64,000 bases of DNA from UBA5018 sp044375975 (lineage in GTDB: Bacteria > Cyanobacteriota > Cyanobacteriia > PCC-6307 > Cyanobiaceae), in contig JBILLQ010000004.1 in assembly GCA_044375975.1 (NCBI GenBank), positions 1-64,000 on the forward strand, written 5' to 3'. This document shows, piece after piece, positions 1-9,000 of the stretch. The notes under the pieces are model-generated. The model saw nothing but the letters and a program-made list of their open reading frames with translations, did not search any database and was not told the origin of the DNA. Numbering within the stretch: the first letter of the stretch is position 1; the number at the start of each line of letters is the position of its first letter. The position numbers and the translations under genes are program-made.

Positions 1-109
1 ATATCATGTGGTTCAGGGTATTGAGAATAGAGCTGCCAAGAATGGCTATTTTGCCCGGCCCCTATCAGTTTAACTAACTTTACAAACCGTAACCTAGGTC
101 GTTTTATTT
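1..109. other. Window edge, no gene recognised
   Basis: This short AT-richer stretch precedes the first gene. The reading frame of the downstream gene is closed by an in-frame TAG at 95-97, so the expected signal peptide of that gene is not encoded in the same frame here. No promoter could be called with confidence. Confidence 0.4.
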
Positions 110-1192
110 ATGGCGACCTACTTAATAGATGCCTATCGAGAACTGGAGCCCAATGTTCAGCTGGAACTACAGGTAATTCCCGAGGCTGGCATCTTCGAGG
201 AACTCCAGCGCCGCAACAGCCACGGTTTCGGCCCCGACCTGGTGATCGTTAATGCCAACCTGGCGATGGAGCTGCGGCAAAGGGGCCTGATCCGGCCGAT
301 CCTCCTGAGCCGATCGCTGGCGGAGTCAATCGAGCCCACGGCCTTAGCGCGGCTGAAAACAGCGGAGGGGTTGGCGGCCCTGCCGCTCGTCTGGTCGCCG
401 CAACTGAGCTGCTACAACCGCAGCCGCATCGCCAAGCCGCCCTCCATGGTTAGCGATCTGCTCAGCCTGGCGGCAGGCGGCCACCGCATCGGCATCAGCT
501 TTGATCCAGCGGGCCTTTGGTGGTCTGCCGGTGCCCTCGGTGCCGAAAAGAGTTTGGCGACACTACTCAGCCCAAGCAAGCAGAGCTTGCACCCGGCAGA
601 ACGCCAGGCCCTGCTGGGTTGGATGCAATGGCTACAGAAAATAGCTATGCATTCCCAGGTAAATATCTATGCAAACGATCTAATGCTCACCGAGGCATTT
701 CAGCGGGGGCAGCTTGACTGGATCCCCTGCTCCAGCCTCAGCCTCCGCAGCCTCACCGATGGTCTGGGAGCGAAGCTAGGGGTGGCCGTGCTGCCCAGTG
801 GTCCTGGCGGTGGGCCGAGCCCCAACTCCCGGATGCGAGTGCTGGGCTTCGGGCCCAACTCCTCAGCCCGCCAATTTCAAGCAGCTAAGACCCTGGCGGA
901 ATTGATTCTCAATCCGCTGATGCAGCGCTACATGTCCCTGTCCGATACCGAAGCCCTGCCGGTGAATCGCCACGCCGTGCCGCCAGTGGCCAACTCCGCA
1001 TTACTAAAAACCCTGGTGGCCGCCCAGCAGCAGTTCAAACAGGATGCCCCGCTGCAAAAGCTATCGCTGTCGCTAAGCAAACAGCAACAAATCCGCCAGG
1101 TGTTTAGCCGCGAACTAACGCCGATGATGGTGGGGGAGATAAGCGCCGCTGCCGCCACTGACAATCTGATTGAGAAGTTGAGACAGCGATGA
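110..1192 (+). CDS. Extracellular solute-binding-like protein, lacking its signal peptide
   Basis: The 360-aa product resembles family 1 periplasmic sugar-type solute-binding proteins of ABC transporters: it opens with a segment like the usual first domain (YRELEPNVQLELQVIP) and has a PDLVIVNA-type first-lobe strand. Such proteins normally begin with a lipoprotein or Sec signal. Here the ORF starts directly at the mature fold, and an in-frame TAG lies 13 bases before the ATG. Either the signal was lost by a 5' frameshift or truncation, or the protein works in the cytoplasm. No ABC permease or ATPase gene follows. Instead the stop codon overlaps the start of an MscS channel gene by 4 bases (ATGA), so the two are probably co-translated. 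The family call is moderately sure and the substrate is unknown. Confidence 0.7.
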   Translation: MATYLIDAYRELEPNVQLELQVIPEAGIFEELQRRNSHGFGPDLVIVNANLAMELRQRGLIRPILLSRSLAESIEPTALARLKTAEGLAALPLVWSPQLSCYNRSRIAKPPSMVSDLLSLAAGGHRIGISFDPAGLWWSAGALGAEKSLATLLSPSKQSLHPAERQALLGWMQWLQKIAMHSQVNIYANDLMLTEAFQRGQLDWIPCSSLSLRSLTDGLGAKLGVAVLPSGPGGGPSPNSRMRVLGFGPNSSARQFQAAKTLAELILNPLMQRYMSLSDTEALPVNRHAVPPVANSALLKTLVAAQQQFKQDAPLQKLSLSLSKQQQIRQVFSRELTPMMVGEISAAAATDNLIEKLRQR

Positions 1193-2391
1193 TCGACAAC
1201 CTGCTGGAACAGGGCCTCGGCTGGCTGGGCTACCTGGAACGGCCGGCGGTGCTGCTGCAACTGTTGCCGGCCCTACTGGTGCTACTGGCATTGAAAAAGC
1301 TGCCGCTGGGCCGCTGGCGACTGTCGTTACCAGGCAAAGAGTCGTTCCCAGGCATAGTGCCAATTGCTATGGGCGCCCTGGCGCTGATATTCGAACTGGC
1401 GAGATTGCCCCATGGACTAATAAATCTACTGGTGGAGATAAGCGCCGCCCGCCTGGGGCTGAATCTACTGGAAAAGCTGCTGCTGGAGCCCAGGCTAGAG
1501 CCGCAGGTATTCGAACGTTTTCGCAGTCGATTACTGCGGCCATGTTTTCTACTGCTGGTGCTGCTAACACTGATAAACGAGGTGGATTACCTCGGTGATC
1601 TGGCGGCCTTGCCGGTGGTCACCTGGTTTAACAGCTCCCTCACCCTCGGCAGCCTGTTTCAGGTGGCTGTGGTGCTTTATCTATTACTGGTGGGTTCCAA
1701 TCTACCCTCTGTGGCCCTTGGTTGGCTGGCCCAAAAAACCATTGGCATCTCCACTGGCAGCCGCCGCGCCCTGGAGTTGGTGGTGCGCTATGCCCTGCTG
1801 GTGGCGGGCATTCACTGGGCATTCAGCTACCTGGGCTTCAATCAAACCGGGCTGCTGGCGGTGGCCGGTGGCCTATCGGTGGGCCTCGGTTTTGGTGTGA
1901 AGGAGATATTCTCCAACTTCATCAGTGGCCTGTGGCTGCTGCTAGAGGGCTCCGTGCGCCCCGGGGAGGTGCTAATCATCGACGGCCAGCCATGCGAAGT
2001 GCGCAAGCTGGGTTTGCGGGCCGCCACCCTCTGGCGCAGCGGCGACAACTCGGAACTAGTAATTCCCAACCAAACCTTCTTCACCACCACCACCACCACC
2101 TTCACCCGCAGCGACCGCAACCGCCGCTGCAGCCTGGCGGTACAGATAGCCGACCGCCATCCGCCCCGGCAAATCCTGCAACTTTTAGAAGAAATTGCCC
2201 AGGCCGATGCAAGTATTTTAACAACTCCGCCCCCCTTGGCCACCCTCAGGGAATTCGGACCCTCCACCTTTACCTATCAGCTGTCCTTTTCGATCGCCGA
2301 TCCCCTGAGCAGCGGTTCGATTACCAGCGCCCTGCGGCTGGCGGTGTGGGAGGCGTTTCAAAGCCGCGGCATCGCCCTGCAGCCGGCCTGA
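1189..2391 (+). CDS. MscS-family mechanosensitive ion channel
   Basis: The 400-aa protein should release ions and small solutes under membrane tension. Its N-terminal half holds several hydrophobic segments. Around residues 215-260 is the Gly/Ala-rich pore helix typical of MscS (GGLSVGLGFGVKEIFSNFIS), followed by the beta domain (LEGSVRPGEVLII, then DNSELVIPNQTF) and a C-terminal alpha/beta domain ending near residue 400. The start ATG overlaps the stop of the preceding solute-binding-like gene (ATGA), so translational coupling is likely. A His/Thr-encoding CACCACC run occurs inside the beta domain but keeps the frame. The family is certain. Whether the solute-binding-like partner modulates the channel is only inferred from the coupling. 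Confidence 0.92.
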   Translation: MIDNLLEQGLGWLGYLERPAVLLQLLPALLVLLALKKLPLGRWRLSLPGKESFPGIVPIAMGALALIFELARLPHGLINLLVEISAARLGLNLLEKLLLEPRLEPQVFERFRSRLLRPCFLLLVLLTLINEVDYLGDLAALPVVTWFNSSLTLGSLFQVAVVLYLLLVGSNLPSVALGWLAQKTIGISTGSRRALELVVRYALLVAGIHWAFSYLGFNQTGLLAVAGGLSVGLGFGVKEIFSNFISGLWLLLEGSVRPGEVLIIDGQPCEVRKLGLRAATLWRSGDNSELVIPNQTFFTTTTTTFTRSDRNRRCSLAVQIADRHPPRQILQLLEEIAQADASILTTPPPLATLREFGPSTFTYQLSFSIADPLSSGSITSALRLAVWEAFQSRGIALQPA

Positions 2392-2573
2392 ACCACCAGC
2401 TCAGCAGCCCCCTGGGGGCCACCACGGGGGCCGCCACCCCCCGGGAGGGATGATCAAGGCAGTTGACCCCGCGCCTGCGGGCCCACCGGCCAGCACCCTG
2501 GAAGCCAGTTCGCGCAGAGCCAGCTTCCTGAGAGCGAGCCGTGGGGAGCCAGCCGCCTTGATCGCTCGCCTAC
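2392..2573. other. Spacer between MscS and argS with GC-rich dyads
   Basis: No convincing gene is present; a short ORF from 2450 has no recognisable product. Just after the MscS stop, CCCC/GGGG dyads around 2411-2445 could fold into a strong hairpin, but no T-tract follows, so a terminator is not claimed. Confidence 0.35.
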
Positions 2574-4448
2574 ATGCTTTCGATACTCCACGAGCTCAAC
2601 GACCGCCTAAAGGGGGCCCTAGAGCAGGCCTTCCCCGCTGCAGCCGCTGCGGCTGCAGCCGAGGGCAGAGCCCTGGATGCCCAGCTGGGCCCAGCCAGCA
2701 AGCCGGAATTCGGTGATTTCCAGGCCAATGGCGCCCTGGCCCTTGCCAAGCGGCTGGGGATGCAGCCGCGTGTAATTGCCACGGCCCTGGTGGAGAAGCT
2801 GGAGGCCGGCGCCGGTTTCAGCGAGCTCTGCGAGCGGCCCCAAATCGCCGGGCCGGGCTTTATCAATCTCACGATCAAGCCCGAGCGGCTGGCGGCGGAG
2901 GTGGCCAGCCGGCTGCGGGATCCGCGCCTGGGGGTAAGCAGCGCCGCCGAGGAGCCAGGGGCCCGGGGCAGCGGGCTGGCGCCGGTGATTGTGGATTTCT
3001 CCAGCCCCAACATCGCCAAGGAAATGCATGTGGGGCACCTGCGCTCCACGATCATTGGCGACTCGCTGGCGCGGGTGCTGGAGTTTCGCGGCTATCAGGT
3101 GCTGCGGCTCAACCATGTGGGCGACTGGGGCACCCAGTTCGGCATGCTGATTACCCACCTGAAGCAGGTGGCCCCCGAGGCGCTGAGCACCGCCGACGCG
3201 GTAGATCTAGGCGATCTGGTGGCCTTTTACCGGCAGGCCAAGCAGCGCTTCGATAGCGACGAGGCCTTCCAGAGCACCGCCCGAGAGGAGGTGGTGCGGC
3301 TGCAGGGCGGCGATCAGGTGAGCCTCAAGGCCTGGCATTTGCTATGCGCCCAATCGCGGCGGGAATTCCAACAGCTCTACGACCGACTCGATATTTCCCT
3401 AAATGAGCGGGGCGAATCCTTTTACAATCCGCTGCTGGCGGCGGTGGTGGCCGATCTGGAGGCCAGCGGGCTATTGGTGAGCGATGGCGGCGCCCAGTGC
3501 GTCTTTCTGGAGGAGAGCAGCGCCCACAAGCTGCCGCCGGTGATTGTGCAAAAGAGCGATGGGGGCTTTAACTACGCCACCACCGATCTGGCGGCCATTC
3601 GTTATCGCTTCGCGGCGCCGCCCGCCGGCGATGGCGCCCGCCGGGTGATCTACGTGACCGATGCAGGCCAGGCCAGCCACTTCGCCGGCGTGTTTCAGGT
3701 GGCCCGCCGGGCCGGCTGGATTCCAGCGGATGGCCGTCTGGAGCACGTGCCCTTTGGCCTGGTGCAGGGGGAGGACGGCAAGAAGCTGAAAACCCGCTCC
3801 GGCGACACCGTGCGGCTCAAGGATTTGCTCGACGAGGCGGTGGAGCGCTCGGAGGCCGACCTGCGCCGGCGCCTGCAGGAGGAGCAGCGCAGCGAGAGCG
3901 AAGAATTTATTCAACAGGTGGCCACCACCGTGGGTCTGGCGGCGGTGAAGTATGCCGACCTCAGCCAAAACCGCATCACCAACTACCAGTTCAGCTTCGC
4001 TCGGATGCTGGCCCTGCAGGGCAATACGGCCCCCTATCTGCTCTATGCGCTGGTGAGAATCGCCGGCATTGCCCGCAAGGGGGGCGATGCCGGCGTTATT
4101 GGCGATGCGGGCAATACTGGCAATGCTGGCAATACTGGCGACAGCAATCAAATCACCGGCCTATTTGGCACGCTGCAATTCCATGAACCACAGGAATGGG
4201 CCCTGGTGCGCCACCTGCTGGGCTTCGATGCGGTGATCGCCGAAGTGGAGGAAGAACTGCTGCCAAACCGGCTCTGCAGCTATCTGTTTGAGTTGAGTCA
4301 GGTATTCAACCGCTTCTACGATCATGTGCCGGTGCTAAAGGCGCCGCCAGAGGCCCGCAATTCCCGCCTGGCCCTCTGCCGCCTCACCGCCGATACCCTG
4401 AAACTGGGACTCGGTTTGCTGGGAATTCCCACCCTGGAGCGGATGTGA
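2574..4448 (+). CDS. argS: Arginyl-tRNA synthetase
   Basis: This class I synthetase (624 aa) charges tRNA-Arg with arginine in the cytoplasm. The N-terminal Arg-tRNA synthetase domain covers roughly residues 1-110. The catalytic core shows SSPNIAKEMHVGHLRST near residue 150, where HVGH is the HIGH signature, and NHVGDWGTQFG just after. A degenerate KMSK-type loop, GKKLKTRSGDTV, lies near residue 404. The DALR-type anticodon-binding domain follows (FSFARMLALQGNTAPYLLYALVRI onward). Around residues 503-525 is a Gly/Asn/Thr-rich insertion encoded by imperfect 9-bp repeats (4081-4150), absent from typical ArgS and presumably a surface loop. The ATG at 2574 gives the usual N-terminus (MLSILHELNDRLKGALEQAF). 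Confidence 0.97.
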   Translation: MLSILHELNDRLKGALEQAFPAAAAAAAAEGRALDAQLGPASKPEFGDFQANGALALAKRLGMQPRVIATALVEKLEAGAGFSELCERPQIAGPGFINLTIKPERLAAEVASRLRDPRLGVSSAAEEPGARGSGLAPVIVDFSSPNIAKEMHVGHLRSTIIGDSLARVLEFRGYQVLRLNHVGDWGTQFGMLITHLKQVAPEALSTADAVDLGDLVAFYRQAKQRFDSDEAFQSTAREEVVRLQGGDQVSLKAWHLLCAQSRREFQQLYDRLDISLNERGESFYNPLLAAVVADLEASGLLVSDGGAQCVFLEESSAHKLPPVIVQKSDGGFNYATTDLAAIRYRFAAPPAGDGARRVIYVTDAGQASHFAGVFQVARRAGWIPADGRLEHVPFGLVQGEDGKKLKTRSGDTVRLKDLLDEAVERSEADLRRRLQEEQRSESEEFIQQVATTVGLAAVKYADLSQNRITNYQFSFARMLALQGNTAPYLLYALVRIAGIARKGGDAGVIGDAGNTGNAGNTGDSNQITGLFGTLQFHEPQEWALVRHLLGFDAVIAEVEEELLPNRLCSYLFELSQVFNRFYDHVPVLKAPPEARNSRLALCRLTADTLKLGLGLLGIPTLERM

Positions 4449-4532
4449 TACCAGGGGCAGCGACTACAAACAGCGCGGCGGTTGGCTCCGGTTCGTGGGT
4501 TGGCTTGCTTCAGTTAAAGGGGTAGAGAGCCC

Positions 4533-5372
4533 GTGAATCCTGAGACCATCCTCAAGCTGGTGCTGCTGCTGGGCGTGGTGCTGCTCGTGGTTGCCATCGG
4601 CGTGCGAGCGCGCCTGCAGGAGCCGCTGTTGTTGCTACGGCGACCAGCCCTGGCCCTGCGCACCATGCTGGCGATGTACGTGGCGCTGCCCGCCTTCGTG
4701 CTGGCGCTGGTGTGGCTCCTACCGCTGCGGGAGGGCGTTGGCGCGGTGCTGTTGGCCTTTTCGGTATCGCCCGTGCTGCCTCCCTGGGCCAAGAAAGGAG
4801 CCGCGGTGGGTGGCCATGCGGATTACGTAATCGGCCTGCAATTGCTATCCACCGGCTTATCCCTCCTGGTGGTGCCGCTGATGATCGCGATCGCCTATCG
4901 GCTGTTCGGGGTGGCAACCGTATTGCAACCCCTGGCCATGGAGCTGGTGCTTCTGGTCACCGTGGCGATCCCCCTGGCTCTCGGCATCGGCCTCGCCCGC
5001 TTCTACCCGGGCGTCGCCCCACGGCTTGGGGCCCTTGCCGAGCGGCTGGGCAGCTTTCTTGTCTTGATCGGTGCGATAGCGCTGCTGATCGCCCATGGCC
5101 AGAAGATCGTTGGGGTAATCGGCCAGGGCACGGTGATAGTTACCATTGTTGTGATCGCTTTTGGCCTGCTGGTTGGGGGGCTACTCGGTGGGCCCGATCC
5201 CGGCAACCGCCGGGCGCTGGCCTCAGCCACGGTGTGCCGGCACCCAGCCATCGCGCTTCTGCTCGCCTCGGGCGCCTTCCCGGAGCAGGAAGCAACCGTG
5301 ATCGGCACGGTGCTGCTCTACCTGCTCGCCTCCTTGGTGCTGCCCATCCCCTATGAGCGCTGGCGCAGGTAG
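4533..5372 (+). CDS. BASS/SBF-like sodium symporter family membrane protein
   Basis: This 279-aa protein is almost entirely hydrophobic, with about eight to nine predicted membrane helices. It has features of the bile acid:Na+ symporter superfamily, including a VSPVLPPWAKK loop after the third helix and ATVCRHPAIALLLASGAFP near residue 230, where a conserved RHPAIA-type segment is expected. It is somewhat shorter than canonical BASS transporters. The substrate cannot be read from sequence; organic acids or sodium-coupled anions are possible. It follows argS in the same direction with an 84-base gap and a reasonable AAGGGGTAGAG ribosome-binding region before the GTG at 4533. A hairpin follows the stop codon. 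Confidence 0.72.
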   Translation: MNPETILKLVLLLGVVLLVVAIGVRARLQEPLLLLRRPALALRTMLAMYVALPAFVLALVWLLPLREGVGAVLLAFSVSPVLPPWAKKGAAVGGHADYVIGLQLLSTGLSLLVVPLMIAIAYRLFGVATVLQPLAMELVLLVTVAIPLALGIGLARFYPGVAPRLGALAERLGSFLVLIGAIALLIAHGQKIVGVIGQGTVIVTIVVIAFGLLVGGLLGGPDPGNRRALASATVCRHPAIALLLASGAFPEQEATVIGTVLLYLLASLVLPIPYERWRR

Positions 5373-5380
5373 GCAAGCTC

Positions 5381-5427
5381 CGCCTTTACCCGACTCCGTG
5401 AAGCCGGGTAAAGCAGACAGGCGGATT
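5381..5427 (+). terminator. Stem-loop after the BASS-like gene
   Basis: An 8-base inner stem (TTTACCCG at 5385-5392 with CGGGTAAA at 5405-5412) lies within an outer pair (CCGCC near 5381 with GGCGG near 5420). It sits 12 bases behind the stop codon at 5372. There is no U-run, so factor-independent termination is plausible but not certain. Confidence 0.45.
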
Positions 5428-5552
5428 GCGCCCCAGGCACTGTGCCACAGCTCAGGCGACTAAGAGCAACGAAAACAAGGTTATGCGACTAGAATTGCAA
5501 TACTTGATGCACAAAAGAGAGCAAAAAAATTCAAGCCAATCAGCCATCATCC

Positions 5553-6038
5553 CTAATCGTTGACGGCCTCAAAAACGCTACCAGCACTGACTATTAATCC
5601 GTTGCAAACGATATCGACGGAAACAGACCAGATCGGAGGATAACGCGTCTTGTACTGGCCTATAAAGACGTAACTAGGCATCTCGCCCGGCTGCGGCATG
5701 GGTAGCGCGAAGGCCACGCTCTTTGACTGCCCTGCCATCAGCAGACGATCGAGATAGATCGTCTGAACCGACTTAAAGAGCCAGCCGTCACTTGACAGGC
5801 GGAGCTCGTTCCGTGGGTCGGTGTCCCAACAGGCGAGGGTCAGACATACGGATTTCAGCGTGCAGGTGCGCAGCGCATTTACTGTCAAGCGGCCTTCCAC
5901 AATCTCGCCCGCTCTGTATTGGGGTCGCTCCAGCACAACTGATCCCCGCGCCAATCGATAGGCACGCACGTTGACAGATACTGCGTAAACAGCCGCAGCG
6001 CCGACGAGCCCGAGGGCGATAGCCGCAGGTAGGTCCAT
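5553..6038 (-). CDS. Membrane-anchored beta-sandwich protein, unknown function
   Basis: The 161-aa product starts with a single hydrophobic segment (residues 4-24, AAIALGLVGAAAVYAVSVNV), likely an uncleaved membrane anchor. A beta-rich domain follows, with a pattern (VVLERPQYRAGEIVEGRLTV) reminiscent of arrestin-like/Spo0M folds; that fold assignment is a guess. It starts 15 bases after the stop of the 1676-aa surface protein gene, so the two probably form one transcript. Its base composition is lower in GC than the surrounding core genes, like its giant neighbour. It could help assemble or retain that protein. Nothing in its sequence names an enzymatic role. Confidence 0.6.
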   Translation of the reverse strand: MDLPAAIALGLVGAAAVYAVSVNVRAYRLARGSVVLERPQYRAGEIVEGRLTVNALRTCTLKSVCLTLACWDTDPRNELRLSSDGWLFKSVQTIYLDRLLMAGQSKSVAFALPMPQPGEMPSYVFIGQYKTRYPPIWSVSVDIVCNGLIVSAGSVFEAVND

Positions 6039-6053
6039 TTGTGGTTGATCCGG

Positions 6054-9000
6054 TTAAAGGAAATCGATGCTGAATAGAACATCTTGATAATCCCTATCGC
6101 CACCGCCGAACAGGTCTTCAAAGCCGAAAATCAGCCTGTTGCCACTGGCGGACAGGCCGGAGATCGCATGTTGCAACCCATCCGGATTCAGGGCTGCGGC
6201 GTGGCTATGAAACACGTTCAGGCTCTGCGTAGTGCCGTTGACGGCAAGGAAGAGCCCCACTCCACCATCGGCATTGGCTGCGGCATTGTTCCGATCTAGG
6301 AAGGTAAGCGTGTCCGTGTTCCTGAGCTTGTTGGCGAAGCTTTTCCCATCGGCAATGATGAAGAACCCAAGTGTGTGGCCTGCTTCAACCCCTGTAATCA
6401 AATCACTTCCGCTGGTCTCACCAACGTCGTTCAGCAGAATTCGGACGTCTCGGATCAAACCCATGGCGTCAATTTCATAAACCCCGAGGGTGTTGGAGAA
6501 CGCCGCAGCTGCGCGCTGATCCATATTAATTTTGAATGTCGCGCTTCCGTCTCCGGTCAAAATGTCCGTGTTCAAAATCCAGTTGATATCTCCGGCGGCC
6601 AATGACTTCCCCTCCTCCACATTGACCAGATAGTCCAAGAAGGTAAGGCGTGTATCAGTGCCGCGCTGCCAGACATAAACACCTTCGCCCGGCAGCCTGC
6701 CCAGCATAATCGTCGTATCGGTATTTCCATCGGCATCGGTGTCGATCTGCAGCGCCGGCGGCGGACCGGCGATAACGGTCACGTCGCCGTTATCGAAGGA
6801 GACATTGGTAAAGACCAGTGTGTCGGATTGCTCCAGATCCGTGACCGTGTCGCCATCAAGATCCCCAGGGCTGCCGATGATCTGATCGGCGCCAGTGCCG
6901 ATCGTGACAGTGTCAGTCCCGCCGCCAGGGCGCACGATGTCGTTCCCGCCTAGCGCGTCGATACTGTCGTCGGTCCCAGCCGCATAAAGGATGTCATCGC
7001 CTAGCGTGCCCGTGATCATGCCGGACAAGCTGGTGTAGAGGCCAGAAAGGAAGGCAAAGTCATCGCCTTCCCTATCATTCGGGGTGGAGTCAGTATCCAG
7101 CTCGTTAACGCCAACTACCTCCGCAGTAATCTTGCCTCCGCTGAGGCCGATAACTGACAACGTGAGCGTGCGGGTCAGCTTGTCTCGAATATTGCCGACG
7201 GACCAAACCCCAGTTACATCGTCGTAAGATCCTTGGTCGGCGTTGCTGCTGATCACGAGCGCACCGGCCGGCAGCCTGAATTGAATCTCCACATCCGAAG
7301 CAATACCTGGACCATCATTTCGGACCGCGAGCGTGATCGTATTGCTTAAATCATGGGCAAATGTCAAGGACAGATCCACCATGTCCGGTCTTACGCCAAG
7401 AATCTCCGCAATATTGACCTGTTCATTGTCAATAATTGCGCTATCCACCCCGTCGGCCACAACCGCCGATGTGGTGAAGGCCAAGCCCGCAACTGGAGCA
7501 AGCGCAGTAATTGCCACATCCACGCTATGGCCAGCGGCCAAATTCCCGATCACCACAACCAGTTCTTTACCATTGAAATTGCTGGGAAGATTGGCCGACA
7601 TGGATCTCAATCCCTGCACGGTTTCAGTCAGCACAACGCTCGTAGCATTCCTGGTGCCCGTGTTGCTGACCGTCACCATGTAGGTGAAGGCCAAGTTCAC
7701 CGTCGGCGCGATGGCCTGATGGATCTTGCTGTCAACGGTCAAATTGACTGTAGTCGGCGCAGGCTCGGCGGGCACAATTAATTGCACCACATCTCCATCA
7801 TTCTCAGTCTCGGAATCGTAAGTATCGGCGAGCACATAAACGTCTGATGTGAACTGATCACCCGGTTTTGCCCCAGCATCCACGACCACATTGATTGTGG
7901 CAGTCTGCGTCGCACCCGCCGCGATATCGCCGAGGGTGATCTCAAACTGCGCGAATTCGGACAACTTAAGCGGTGATGTCGCCGACAAAACGGTCACATC
8001 AGCTGGCAGGTTCACATAGGCCTTAGCGCCTTTGGCTTTGGTATTCGCTGACAGGTTTGCAACGGAAATGGTTAATTCAACCTTGTCGCCCGCATTAGCC
8101 TCTTCCATGTCGGCCTCTAAAGTCACCGACAAATCTGCCTCGGAGCCAACCGTGACGGCGTTGGAGTTCTCAACAATCACGATAGGCCCAGATACGTTAT
8201 CGACCATTGCGTAGAGGAAATAGCTGCCCGGCACAACCTGTGCGGCATCCCAAATAAAGGTTCCGGAGCTGTCGGTCGGCATCAGCGCCACAGAACCGGC
8301 CAGTAGTCCGTTGAGTTCGCTCAGATCATCGTCGTAGTAGAAGTTGAGGTAGGTGATCGAGGTCGTGGTAGTGGCGTCGAAGTTGTAGGTGACGCTTCCG
8401 TCAGCATTGACGATCGGCTTGCCGGTGAAGGTAAATTTTGGAAGCTCGACAGCTCCGGTCGCCTCGTAATAAACCGTGCCAAGGCCGGTCGTGTCGGTGA
8501 TCTCGAGGTCCCATGTGCCTTCTTCCGGCGCATCGATAATCACGGTACGCGATGTGCCCGAGCTGAAGTCGTCAACAATCGCGATCCGATTGGTTGCGAA
8601 ATCTCCTTCTTCGATCACGGTCCCGTCGGGCTTGATCACCCTTACTTTGATACCTTGCGTATCGGTTTCCCACCCGGCGGTGAGCATCACGTACTCCTTC
8701 CCACCGGACACGAACCAAGAGGAAGTGGTTGGGATGTTACCGGAGCCGATGCGGGCGATGGAGCCATCGAAATTGATCCGCAGACCAAGCGTGATGTTGT
8801 ATTGATCCCACGGGGTGACGACGTTTTTCTGTCCCCAGCCTGCGGCGTAGTCGTCGGCGTAGGTGCTGTTATTAGTGTAGTTAATCGCGAAGTTAGCATT
8901 GGTCAGCTTGGTACCGCCATAGACCGGCACGAAATTCGGCAAGGAGATCTGTGCGGACCTGGCGAAGGAGAAGTCAAACTTCGAATTTGCCTTGAAGCTG

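Noticed and set aside
2450..2716. 88-codon plus-strand ORF before argS
   Set aside because: It overlaps the argS start in another frame and has no recognisable motif; argS from 2574 explains the region.
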